DNA from: Salminus brasiliensis
Lineage: Eukaryota; Chordata; Actinopteri; Characiformes; Bryconidae
DNA length: 64,000 nt
Direction of reading: 5' to 3'
Assembly: GCF_030463535.1 (NCBI RefSeq)
Contig: NC_132878.1
Coordinates: 37,391,261-37,455,260, forward strand
The notes beneath the pieces are model-generated. The model made no database searches and had not been told where the DNA came from. It saw only the letters and a program-made list of their open reading frames with translations. Position 1 is the first letter of the stretch; every line of letters begins with the position of its first letter. Positions 25,683 to 36,832 of the stretch are shown piece after piece. The position numbers were made by a program, and so were the translations under genes.

Positions 25683-26540
25683 ACTGTATGGACAAAAGTA
25701 TTAGGACACCTACTCGTTCAGTGTTTCCTCTGTAATCAAGTGTATTAAAAAGAGGTTAGGGGTGGGCGATATGAAGATATGTCATTGAGTATTGTGATAC
25801 TTTTAGTTATTATCATGCACGATATGCATTTATGTGCATATCGTGGACATCGTCCGTGCGATAAGAACACTGACCAGCTGCACGTTTCATTACAGGTAGT
25901 GTAATAAATGTGTAATGCTGTTACTTGGGTGAAATGGCTTTTGGAACGAAAGTTGCTGTACTCAGTATGGGAGAATATCTGAACAGCAGTTTGTAAGAAT
26001 CTGACACTATTGATGCATTTTTTCAGTTGTGAAAATAGTGCGATAAATATTGTGATATAAATATCCTGATCTAATATTCTTACCGTATCGCCCATCCCTA
26101 CTGTCCCTACTGTCCAGGGAAGACGGCTTTCTACTAGTTTCTGGAGCATTGCTCAGTACAGTGCAGTGTTTGTGAGGTCAGGATGTTGGATGATGATCAA
26201 CACCCCACCTCATCACCCCCAACTCCCCAACATATCTCAAGAGTATTGAATGGAGCACCATCCATCATTCCAGAGAACACCACTGCTCTCCACTGTTCCT
26301 CCACTGCTCCACAGCTCAGTGCTGGGGGGCTTTATACCCCTCTAGCTCATGCCTGGCATTAGGCAGCATGGTGTCAATGGGATCATTTTCATCCACTCCA
26401 AAGAGTCCTATTCTATAGTACTATTCTGGCAGTACTATTCTGGCAGTACTTCTCTACAGGGACTAGACAAGCTGTGAGCAATAGGTGCAACTGACAGTAG
26501 CTGATTGCATTCATTAGAAGGTTTTTGGATGTTTGTTGCA
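25683..26540 (-). mobile_element. MITE copy B, inverted and carrying a nested hAT element
   Basis: Starts CACTGTATGGACAAAAGTAT and, read on the minus strand, aligns with copy C (33398-33883): CATGCTGCCTAATGCCAGGC, TGTTCTCTGGAATGATGGAT and CCCTGGACAGTAGGGACAGT. A hAT-like element occupies 25757-26100 within it. The far end near 26540 is degraded. Confidence 0.65.
25757..26100. mobile_element. hAT-like MITE nested in MITE copy B
   Basis: Inverted ends TAGGGGTGGGCGATAT and, on the right, GTATCGCCCATCCCTA. The interior differs from the copies at 25158 and 47721. The flanking 8 bp (AAAGAGGT and CTGTCCCT) do not match, so a target duplication is not visible. Confidence 0.65.
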
Positions 26541-26544
26541 TAAA

Positions 26545-28180
26545 GTCATCAGACGTCATGACATCTAACATGTCATGTAAATATATTCCGTTTTTTATGT
26601 GGTGATATTGGCTTTTGTACGTTATGGTCAAGACCTAATTTGCCATGTTTGACCTATGACCTATTTTCAATAAGTATATTATAGTATATGGAAAGCTGGT
26701 CCAGTTGGTTCCTCAATCAACACAAAATGTGTAGCACAGAATTTAGGTCCTGTTTGGTGTAAAATTCTGTTTTAGCAGTGCAGCGTGAGCATGTCCCAAC
26801 AAAGGATACACTTGCGTGCCTTGGTCTGGTGTATTGCATGTTTCTGTCATTGTGAGTTCCTATAAGACACCACTGTGATTCATCCCAGCCCACCCCCCGT
26901 TAAACTGCTATGTTGGGTTGGTCAATACGATTGAACTGAATTGTTCAATAGTGCCTGAATGTTCATCCCGCTGAAGGAAAGAGATGCTCCTCAGTAGGCC
27001 CATGTGTGGTCTAAAAAAGCCTGAGGGAGTTATGATTGCCTACGCCGGAAGGTTCAGTTTATTTCAGTCACATTTACAGTAAAGACTACAGTAGAGAAGG
27101 GGTCTCTTGTTTCTTGGTAGTATGAGAGCTGGCGGTGTGCAGCTGGCCCGGAGCTGCAGGAGCCGGACAGTCCAGCAGATTCCATTTTACTCCAGTATAG
27201 CGTTACATGAATGAAGTTGTGGGTGTATCTGCTCCAATCAATAAACACACCGAGACGGAAGGAGAAGGCATGGTTTCGCCATATGTATCCCGCACACACA
27301 CACGCACACACACATGTACATTTACACACTCAGTTGGATTCTTGCCTTGAGCCCATGTGTTAAATATAACCTGTGCTGCTGTGAACTGGCGCTTGCTTTG
27401 GCAGCGGCTGTGTGGTGTTAATGTTAAAACATCACCGTTAAACTTTACAGACTTAACTTTTAATACATGTAAAAGCAGTAGGTGACTGACTTCGGTGTCG
27501 GGAATTGCTGAAGTGAGAGTCGAGACTGCTCTCTCACTCTCTCACGCTAATCTCTTCCTTTCACTCACTCTCTCTCTCTCTCTTTCTCTCCTAAACTGTC
27601 ACTCTCTCTATCTCTCTCTTTCTCTCGCTGTGACTAAAACCAACCCCCTTCCCACTTTCTTTCTAGCCTTCTCCTTCGTTCTGTATTTCTACACTCTTAA
27701 AAATAAGGGTTGCTTAGTTGACCTACACTCTGTTTATTTTCAGCCAGGGGCACTGTATAGGGGGGAGTTTCTAAGGGTCTTGTGACTGACAGGGGCCCTA
27801 ATAATGCCTTGGTTGGGTATTTTGGTTAAATTGTTAACCGGGTTGTGGGGCCCAGTGTAATATCTTTTCATGGGGCTCAAAAAACTCTGGCAGCACCGCC
27901 TGTTTTCAGTTCTACGAACTCTAAAGCTCGGGAATTCTGTTTGGAAGACCTTTCAGGTTGATTCCTTACGGACAGCGGATTCATATTTATATAATTTCTG
28001 GTTTGGAGAACAAATGATGTGTTATTGGACGTGTTCTGCATCTACTTTATCAAGAGGTGTTTCATTTTTTTATTGGTTGGAGTCATTTCATTTTTGGAGC
28101 CTCCCCTTTATTTCCTTACTCAAAGCTTCTACTACATATGTCTCTCTCGCCACATATTATTTGATGACGTCCTACCGACG
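26545..28180. other. Intergenic, microsatellites and no gene recognised
   Basis: Contains CA-rich stretches near 27292-27320 and TC-rich stretches at 27528-27630. An ACTCTTAAAAATAAGGGTT string at 27691 resembles ends of common fish DNA repeats. No coding similarity. Confidence 0.45.
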
Positions 28181-28269
28181 CATTAACGCCCTCTCTTTTT
28201 TCAGCCTCTTTCTTTCTCGCTGTCTCCTTTTCTCTCTCTTTTTCTCTCTTTCTCTGTCTTTCAGAAGCC

Positions 28270-28870
28270 TGGGGGCCTCAACGAGGCTGGGCAAAAGATA
28301 AGAGGAACTTGTCAAACGCCTCTACAGCCTCCCCATATCTGTCTTTGTCTCACAGGCTACTGTGTACCCGCTCTTCTCTCTCTTCTCGCTCTAGCCCTCC
28401 CTCGGTCGCAGGGTCTCAGTGTTAAGGGTAGACTAGAGATAAACACATTGCCAGATGTCAGTAGAGTGATGTGAATGAAGTCCGAACTCTCTGGCCGTCA
28501 GTGGGAGGTTGATTATCTTCAGTCTAGCTTCCCCTCTTTACACCGTTGGAAAATGTTTGATAGAGCCGGGGTCTGGATACAGTAGGCCGATTGTGCTCCA
28601 GCACCATAATTTGATTATGAGAGAAATCCCACTGCTGTGTCATTCTCCCAAAGACGCCAGATGCTGGACATCGCGTTTTTAGTGCGAGGGAGCATTTCAG
28701 AAAACACATCATTCAGCTGTAATAGCCGTCCGGAGTAGACGTTCATCTAAATCTGTGGGATCATAAAAAGCAGATGAGTTTAAATTGCAATCAGATTACT
28801 GAAGTGGACAATGAATATTCCATCACGGCTCGAATGAATCTCTATCAGTCATCTCTGTAGAATAGGGTCA
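28270..28870. promoter_or_regulatory. Unique, motif-rich block, candidate conserved non-coding element
   Basis: Non-repetitive, balanced-composition DNA after a T/C-rich tract, with an AAGATAAG (GATA-type) site at about 28298 and homeodomain-type ATTTGATTATGA near 28609. No open frame is convincing. Proposed as regulatory only because it stands out from the repeat-rich surroundings. Confidence 0.3.
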
Positions 28871-29403
28871 GCTGCTGCGCAACACAAAAGAAAACATGTC
28901 AAGGCAAGAAACACTTGAGACCTATTCTGATTGGTTAGTTTATCAGGTGGGCGTCACTAATACGGCTAAAAATTGGTCCCCATGTAAAGCAGGGCAAGTA
29001 CAAGATGATTTGATTACCTAAAGCGGACAGATGGGCAGAGCTTACTCATGATGCTGAGCACAGGTCAGCGGTTCGGGGACTGTTAAACTTGTGATATGAA
29101 GCGGTTATCGAATTGTGCTTCTTGTGTAGAAACTCACTGTGTAGTTCACATTTCGAGGAGTTTTTTAGAGGCTGTGTTTAGTCACCGCCTGCATGTAGTG
29201 TGTGTGTGAACTGACCACCTGCATCTGTTTGGATGTTCACAAGTGACAAAGAAAAGAGCCTGAAGCTAGAGCTTGGGCACGCTGAATATGAAGATTCTTA
29301 AAAACTTCGGGAGTCCATGGCCCACTACAAGCCGAACCCAGCGGACCGTAATCTGTGACCGTTTAATTCTGTGTCCTCATTGGGTAGTTTCTGAGATTTC
29401 TAC

Positions 29404-29580
29404 ATTTACATTTATGGCATTTAGCAGACGCTCTTATCCAGAGCGACTTATAAGGTTACTCATATTACAGAGGTGGGCCAATGTAGTGTTAGGAGTGTCA
29501 GGTCTCCCACATGGTGTTGTAACTCCCTGGCAGGTAGTGGTGTTATCTGTTGCGCCACAACAGTCACTTGCATTTCTACT
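29404..29580 (-). mobile_element. tRNA-derived SINE with L2-like tail, internally deleted
   Basis: On the minus strand it reads TGGCGCAACAGATAACACCA (box-A-like), then CCATGTGGGAGACC, and ends with a TAAGTCGCTCTGGATAAGAG tail followed by ATAAATGTAAATG. Compared with the copy at 53046 it lacks the middle segment holding box B. Confidence 0.7.
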
Positions 29581-30049
29581 TGTGTGCAGTAACATATTCT
29601 GACAGAGACAGCCACTATTAGACTATGTGACTGCACTGTTTCTTCTAGAAGAGTAGAGGGATGACAAAAGGTGCTGTCGCAAGAAAGTATGACCCCTGTA
29701 TACTTCTGTAAGAAACAGTGCAGTCACATCATTTACAGTTTAAGTGAAACAGATCTTGAAATTGAATTGTTAAGATGTTTAAACATACATAAAGTCAAAT
29801 GATAAAACTTAAAACCTTTGAAAATGACAATAAATCACATGAAATGTAAATAGAATGTAATATAAATATAGTACGTTGATATTAAATTACAATTCAATGT
29901 GAAAAAGAAACAAGTTTGTATGTCAGTCACTTGCACTTCACTTTACAGTGTCAGTAACTCTTTATTTTTACTTGAATGCTTTAGGTTTAAGTAAATAAAT
30001 AAGTAGAACAAGCTAGAACAATCGAAATATATTTTTAGTCAATATCACA
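29581..30049. other. Intergenic, nothing recognised
   Basis: AT-rich, no coding similarity. Confidence 0.4.
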
Positions 30050-30480
30050 CACCCCTACTTAGTAGCATGCCCTTTGGCAAGTATCACAGCTTGTAAACGC
30101 TTTTCTATCCAGCTAAGCGATTATTGTTTGGGAGATTTTCACCAATTCTTCCTTTAAAAAATAAAATCGATTCAAAATTTCTTGGGTCGCCTTGCTGCAC
30201 TGCTCTTTTCAGCTCAATCCACAGATGTTTAATGATGATTAGGTTGATGGAGTGTGAGTGCAATGGTAAAACCTTGTGTCTGTTAAGGTAATCCATTGTG
30301 GATTTTGAGGCATGTTTAGGATCATTAACCTGCTGTGGATTTAATTAAACCCCTATTTCTCCCTCTAGCTGTGAAATGTTACCTGTGCCACTGGCTGCAA
30401 CACAAGCCCAAAGCATGACAATCCACCCCTGTGTTTAACAGTTGGACAGTTCTTCTCATTAAATCTATTATTATCAATTA
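30050..30480 (-). mobile_element. Decayed Tc1-like transposon fragment
   Basis: Contains AAGCATGACAATCCACCCCT followed by GTGTTTAACAGTTGG, the reverse of the block around the transposase KHGG motif in related fish Tc1 elements. The text upstream has the same layout as other decayed copies here. No open frame survives. Confidence 0.4.
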
Positions 30481-31239
30481 TTATTATTATTTTCTTTTAT
30501 TCTTTTATTCTTTTACCATTTTGATTGCACCTAGAAAATTCATTCATTTCTTCCGGCATTGACATTTTCTATTAATTGTATACCTTTTGGAGATCAGGTC
30601 ATCTCACGTCTACAATTTTTTTTAAAGCTATTTACAGATATTTTGACCAGAGTCCCTAAACCTGTGCATGTATGTAGTGCTTTATACATGTATCTGTCTT
30701 TACAACTACCCCTGTAATCAGACTGTGGGATCTCATCTTTCTAAATTACTTCATTCCCTTTCTTCACCTTCTCCTGCTGATGCTCTCCCCGTCAAGAGAA
30801 GATGCAGGCTACTTTCCAACACCCAGACTCTCTGTACTAAGTGTATAGGCATAGACAGACCTTCAAAAGATTGATTGTCTCACGATTCTTGAAATGCGTA
30901 ATATGGACAAGCATGCCAGGTGACTAAATACAGCAAGCTGCTGAATTCAAACATGTTTTTTCTGCAATGAGATGCAATATCGACCTGGAAAATTGCAGAT
31001 ATGTGTATCCAGACAAGACTAAAATGACCTTATTATTGTTTCTTTTATTATGAAAAAATCTAATCAAATAAATACATATGCAAATAAAATGACCAGACCT
31101 TCAGAGCAACAACAGTAGCTTCTTTGGCCTGCAATTTGGTCCCCACATAAATAAATAATTGTTCATAATGGCTTAATCATCTGCGAAATTGCTGGAATGT
31201 CTTTGAACACATGCAACAAGAAGCCTAAGAGACCTTTTT

Positions 31240-31405
31240 TTTTAACATTTAGTCCTGACCTGCCAGTGATAGATTTGAACATCTCTGACCATTCAGCCAG
31301 AGGAACCTCTTTGGTGATGAACGACGAACGTTCCTGTCCAAACAACAGATGCAATGGTCACATAATAGCAGTGACCTTTGACCTTCTAGAGTGACCATGC
31401 AGTTT
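31240..31405 (+). repeat. Dispersed repeat with perfect DR1 motif, copy 1
   Basis: AGTCCTGACCTGCCAGTGAT through TGACCTTTGACCTTCTAGAG. It aligns with the inverse of 35488-35660. It contains TGACCTTTGACCT (31372-31384), a perfect DR1 nuclear-receptor half-site pair. Confidence 0.6.
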
Positions 31406-33397
31406 TGGTTCTTTTTGTAACTGGCTGTGAACAGCATACGTGATTTGGGAATGCTGAGGAGATGCTGAAGAAGACAGCTTGCATCTCTAGAACACCAGCA
31501 CTGCATTAACACCTCTAGCGTGTGCTACAGACTCCGGGTGTTCCTTCTGCTGATATTATAACTTGCTCATTAAGGGAACCTCAGAGAAATATGAAGATCA
31601 TCCAGGTCTTCTTGAAGTAGTTTAGGCCACAGTGCCTCTTACTAGGACCTATAAAAGTGAACACAACTTCACCGTGTAGCTGCACATGCTCATCACTTGG
31701 AATCAGAACCTGAGTCGACTTTAAAAGGTCTGAAATAGAATAGCTCGAGTGTTTGGCAATGTCTATAGGTAAAGATTTGCTATATTACCCAGGAAGCACA
31801 GGCAACTCGGCCCAAACCTGAGCCCCATTTGCCATTTACACCTGACACACATTCTCAATGAATGACGGCCCAGGATTGAGCCAGATACAGTTTACAGACC
31901 TTTCGACTAGGCCTAGAAGTCGACAGTCGAAAATAGTGGTTGGGAGATACCACTGTCACAGTTCTGACAGTGGTAGGCGGTGGTACAATTCTACAATCTT
32001 TATTGAGAAGACGGAGGCATAGAAAGGCTACTGCAGCTGGCTGGAGGCTAACACAAACTGGAGGAGAAGCTCCAAGCAACTGAAGGGTCTCTGATGATGA
32101 ATAGCACAGCAGCTATAGCGCCAAAGAAACTTGCTAGTATTCAATCTAACAGATTTGAATGAAGTTTCACCAGCATTCAGTGAATTTATCAGTTGGTATT
32201 AGATAATGTAATCTTCACAAACTCACTGTTTTCAAACTATAAGAAGATTTGAGGAAATTATTCAGAAACCATTGAAACCTATGAAACTATTAACCCCTTA
32301 CACAGCCTATGGCTCGCTGGTGGGCCGACAGTGTTATTACAAACTTCTACTACCAAAGAATAGCCCGGCCAGTGTGTAAAGAAGTCCCTGTAGTTACTGA
32401 GTAATACACCTTAGTTTGGAACAGGGCTTGCAGTGTTAAGGATACAGGTCTTAACAGGGTTAAAAGTCCTATACTTTTTTGGAGGTGGTGGCTATAAAAA
32501 ATCCAGGAAGGATCTTTCCATGATACAAGCCCTTTTAAAAGATTTAAAAAGTTTATAATAAGTATTTTACATAGAACGAACATACAGTGATTATGTGCCT
32601 TAATTTGATGGAGTGGTTTATTTCGAAACCCAGAACACAGTGGCTTGTGTTGAGTCAAGGTTAAGTGCAAGAAGACCACTCTCCAAGCACTCTTAAAGTC
32701 TGCTGCATCCCTCATTCATTTATAGACAGGAAGCACTCCCTAATCGTGGTTCAGTCGTTCTACAAATCAGCCTCACTCACCCATCATAAACTGATGTAAA
32801 AGCAGAGTTTTCCGAAGTGGAAGTGCTGTGATTTATCTGATCCCGCTGTAACTGATTTAAAATCAGTGGTTTGCTGAAGAACAAGCAGCCACTGTGTCTC
32901 TCTGTGGTCTGGAGCTGACAGTAGATTAGTGCGCTACAGGGTGGAGCAGCAGCGTCCCCTGACCAAAATAAGCCTCTTCTAACACTACAAGCTATTTACA
33001 CACTGATGAAAAACACTGACTGAATCACAGCCTGTCAATCGGAGCTGACTCTCCAGTAAAGTGGGAACAGACGGGTTTATTGCATTTCATTAATCAGAAA
33101 ATGCAACAACCAGTCCAACTAGGAAAGAACTAAATGGACATGTGGGAAGAGTGCCTACATAAAGAAGCCTTAGGCCCTGTCAACACGTATTCTAGATATT
33201 TTGGAAATACATTGCTTTTTATGCCAAAAAATGACTCACGTGAGCATGCATGCCCAGTAAGGGGGCGATAATCACGGACAAAATTAGATATCAAACACCC
33301 CAAGAAGGTAATGCCAAAGATCATGCCTGTCTTCCAAGCCTAGGCTAGAGTTTTTTTTTTTAGTATGACATTGGTTAATGAAGATCAAGTTATATAC
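31406..33397. other. Intergenic, nothing recognised
   Basis: Roughly 2 kb of mixed sequence with no coding similarity and no repeat I can name. Confidence 0.4.
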
Positions 33398-33883
33398 ACT
33401 ACGTGTCCAAATGTTTGTGAATTCTAATGAATGCAATTAGCTACTTTAAATTGCAGCCAATGCAGACACAGAGTAGAGAGGTATTGTTAATAGAATAGGA
33501 CTCCCTGGAGCAGATACACATAAACGGATTGGCACCATGCTGCCTAATACAAGGTTTGGCTAGAGTGGTATAAAGCCCCTCAGCATTGAGCTGTGGAGCA
33601 GTGAAACAGCTGTGTTCTCTGGAATGATGCATGGTGCTCCATCCAGTACTCTTTTTTTTTTTTTGGGATGAGGTGGGATGGTGGTGATTCAACATCCTGA
33701 CCTCACTAACGCTCTTGTTGCTGGATGCAATCAAATTCTCACAGCCATGGTCCAAAACCTTCCCTGGACAGTAGAGCCAGTTACTCCAACAAAAGAAGGA
33801 TAAACTTTATTTTGATACCCTTGAGTTCAGAAGAAACAATGAATAAGCAGGTGTCCCAATACTTTTGTCATGTCACTAAAGCA
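33398..33883 (+). mobile_element. MITE copy C (full-length reference copy)
   Basis: Imperfect terminal repeats: CACTACGTGTCCAAATGTTT at the left and GTGTCCCAATACTTTTGTCA at the right. Shares its interior with copies A and B. No transposase frame. A T-run of about 14 interrupts the middle. Confidence 0.65.
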
Positions 33884-35487
33884 TTTCTAAGGAAGCATGC
33901 AAGTTATTTTAATTTTACGTAATTTCAGATTTTACATTCTTAGCTAATAGCCAAGACTGGACCCCAGTTTCCTCTTGCACCCTTTGTGCTGGCCTACGTT
34001 TAGAGTGAAAGCATGTGTGATATACACACAGGCTCTTTCAGCTGCTAATCTGTAGGTAAAACCTTATTTCCAAGCCTCCCTGTTTTATTGTCCTACGAGG
34101 GGATGTTTTTGTGCCTTTGGTCAGCTCAGTGGCCATTTTATTATGATTTTCTGCCGCTTCCCTGGTGGGTGCCATTAAACATACGAGAAGCTAGTTAACA
34201 GCTCCAAGTCAGAGCAGGCCCAACCCAAATGCTGCAGGCTTGGAGACGAAAGCCTAGAGATCACAGTGAGAGGGGTTTAGGTGAGCGGGGAATCACGGTC
34301 AAAGCCTAAAGTGCAATTTTAGAAAGTCTACAGTTGTCACACAACTCTCAGCGTTAAGCTTCTGTCTTAGCTTTCATCACTAGCTCTTACTGAATTAACC
34401 CCCACACCCCAGCACCCGCCACTCCCCATCCCCCATATGCGCGTTTTCTTGGCACCAGGACTGGTTGGGAGTCACGCATACGGTCAGGGGTTTGATTGAG
34501 CCGCGTAACTGTTTATTTGTGTTCAGAAGTTCAGAGCTCTTCACTCTTCAGTGTGGTTCCCTTTATTGGCAGATTGGCAGTTAGAATATCAAACAGCATG
34601 ACAGCAGCAGAAAAACAGGCCATCAGTCTGCGTCATCCCTTCAGTCAATCACACACACACTCACTCTCACACACATACATGTATATATAGCACTCATATC
34701 AAATTAACACCCACAGGTGCTGGAGAGTACAGTAATGCTGTAGGTGTTAATGTAACACTTCTGAGGGTGAGGATTCTGAAATGCTCACACTCTCTCTTAC
34801 TTTCTCTCCTTTGCAGTGTGCCGTGACATATTCAGCAGACTTCCAGTGAACACAGCTGACAAAAGGTTTGCATGATGCTTAAGTTGAGTGTTAAATTAAG
34901 TACTGTTTAAAACATAGACTGACTAGGTGTGGCAAATATATAAGGGGTGGAAATCCCAAATGCGACAAAATTCAAGCTCTGAAGCAGGTGGTGTTGTCCG
35001 ATGCCTTAAAGATAAGGTTCTTATCCACTTTACTGGACACAGAATGCTGCGATGACCAGTTGGCCAAACAACAGACATGCAGCCAAAGAGATGAGCTAGC
35101 TGGCTAGCTTGGGTGTGTTCACTATGATAGCATTCTCTTGCAAAGTTGCTCATACTGGGAGCGAGAGAGATCACCCTTGAGATTGCTCAGAGTAAATCTT
35201 ACAGCTTAGAGAAGCATTGTCCAAGATTGAGGATCACACATATTACAGAGAAAGGGGAAAATTAGGCTAAATAAATTGAACCCTGGGATGTTATAGGCCT
35301 CTAAAGTCCTGTCACTCCATAGGGGAATCCAGTTTAGACCTAAGGTGTAGTTATAGGGCATAATTTGATTTCATAATGTATGCTTTGGAGCCACAAAAAA
35401 GCAAAGTCAGGTTCTGTAGGCCTTAAGCAGTAAAAGTTCAAGCACGTCCCGGCAACTTGTTTCGTTCACATGCACTTAGAAGCATCA
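33884..35487. other. Intergenic, nothing recognised
   Basis: No coding similarity. A short (CA)-rich stretch and TATA run lie near 34650-34690. Confidence 0.4.
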
Positions 35488-35660
35488 GATCTCCACGGTC
35501 ACTCTAGAAGATCAAAGGTCACTGCTGTTCTGCGACCTTTCCTTGACCGCTTCGGACAGAAGTGGTCACGTCCAAAGAGGTTCATTTGGTTGAATGGTCA
35601 GTGATGTCCAAATCTAATGTTGGCAGGTCAGGACCAAAGCACAGAAGAATGTCTCTGTAA
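35488..35660 (-). repeat. Dispersed repeat with DR1-like motif, inverted copy 2
   Basis: The reverse complement matches 31240-31405, including GGTCCTGACCTGCCAACATT and CAGTGACCTTTGATCTTCTA. The DR1 here has one changed base. Confidence 0.6.
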
Positions 35661-35974
35661 GGGTTCTAGGTCAAGGGTCATTGAGATACCACATGCTTCC
35701 AGCTCTGCCATGTGTGAAACGCGGGGCTTCTGGTTTCGTGTTGTTCAAAGACGTTCCACTCATCCATCTACACTCATGTTTCAATAGGCGAATCAAGACA
35801 GCCAACAAGCCGTGAGCTGGTGTCCAGACTGGAGGCGATGTTTCTGTTGTCCAGGACCATTTGTACTCCTCTGTTTTTTAAATAATGCATAAACCGAAAT
35901 GAGCAATGCCAAACATACATCCTTTGCTCCTCAGACATTGACATAAGTTAGGCTACTTAGGCTGTGTCTGGACA

Positions 35975-36092
35975 AGGCTGCTTGCCTTGATTTGGCCTGA
36001 TCTGGTAGTCATGTAGATCCACATGTTAGTCAGCTCTGCTAATATTTATCAAGGTCACGTGCTACGAATCAGGTAAAACCAAGGACAGCAGA
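35975..36092 (+). repeat. Unclassified dispersed repeat, copy 2
   Basis: GCTTGCCTTGATTTGGCCTG through ACGAATCAGGTAAAACC. It aligns with 6777-6880 and with the interrupted copy 47690-48090. Confidence 0.55.
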
Positions 36093-36661
36093 TGGGGAAG
36101 GTCTTTTCACACCAAAATCTACAAGCTATTTTCAGTAATACAATACAATAAATATAGTATTTTATAATTATGTCATTCAAATTCAGTTATTGTCTGATGA
36201 TAATTGTGCTTGGTGAAAAAAATTGTAATTGGTAAAATTGTGCTTAGTGTGTAAAGGTCTTTCCATTGTACAGTTGCATCTATGTACTGACCTATCTACC
36301 TACCTATTTATCTTTCTACCCTATCTATTTACCATAACCTGCTCCTGTTATCTCTGACACACACATATCTCACAGAAACTTCACAGAAAAACAAGAAACC
36401 TGCTCACAATTACTTTACATTTATTCATCATGGAATGTTCACACACTGTAAATGACAGCTGGCATAAACAGAAGGTTTATGACCATAATGACATGCTCTT
36501 CAACTGCTGAATAAATATAGGTTAGAGATGCTTGCATAGTATGCATCCCAAATAGAAATCCAAATGCATGCACTGCGTATTTTCCACATGAACAACATAT
36601 CAGCTCTGATATTTATCCGAGGTTTGTTTACTTAATGAATCTTCGGAATACAACACACATA

Positions 36662-36832
36662 CTATAAGAAGGAAAACAGCTGCATTATCCAGGCCACTGT
36701 GAATAGGACGGTCTCTTGAGTGTTGGCCTCTTCAGACAGGCCGTAGTGGACGGGGTAGCCGCCAGCCGTACCGGTCTGGCTGAAGTGGCAGATGTCCTCT
36801 GGGTTGTAGAGGTCAGTGTGAACAGACAGATC
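36662..36832 (-). CDS. Orphan exon-like segment, unidentified protein C-terminus
   Basis: On the minus strand 56 open codons read DLSVHTDLYNPEDICHFSQT, continue to GGYPVHYGLSEEANTQE and finish VLFTVAWIMQLFSFL then TAG. The mix of acidic, aromatic and Cys residues and the hydrophobic last 15 residues resemble a real C-terminus, perhaps a GPI-anchor signal or a membrane segment. Just upstream the frame is VEFHLLSVLEV and then TAA, so either an acceptor lies at TCTAAG or this is a pseudogene with a stop. I do not recognise the family and no companion exon was found. An overlapping frame starting at 36867 is also open but has less natural composition. Confidence 0.3.
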   Translation of the reverse strand, partial: DLSVHTDLYNPEDICHFSQTGTAGGYPVHYGLSEEANTQETVLFTVAWIMQLFSFL

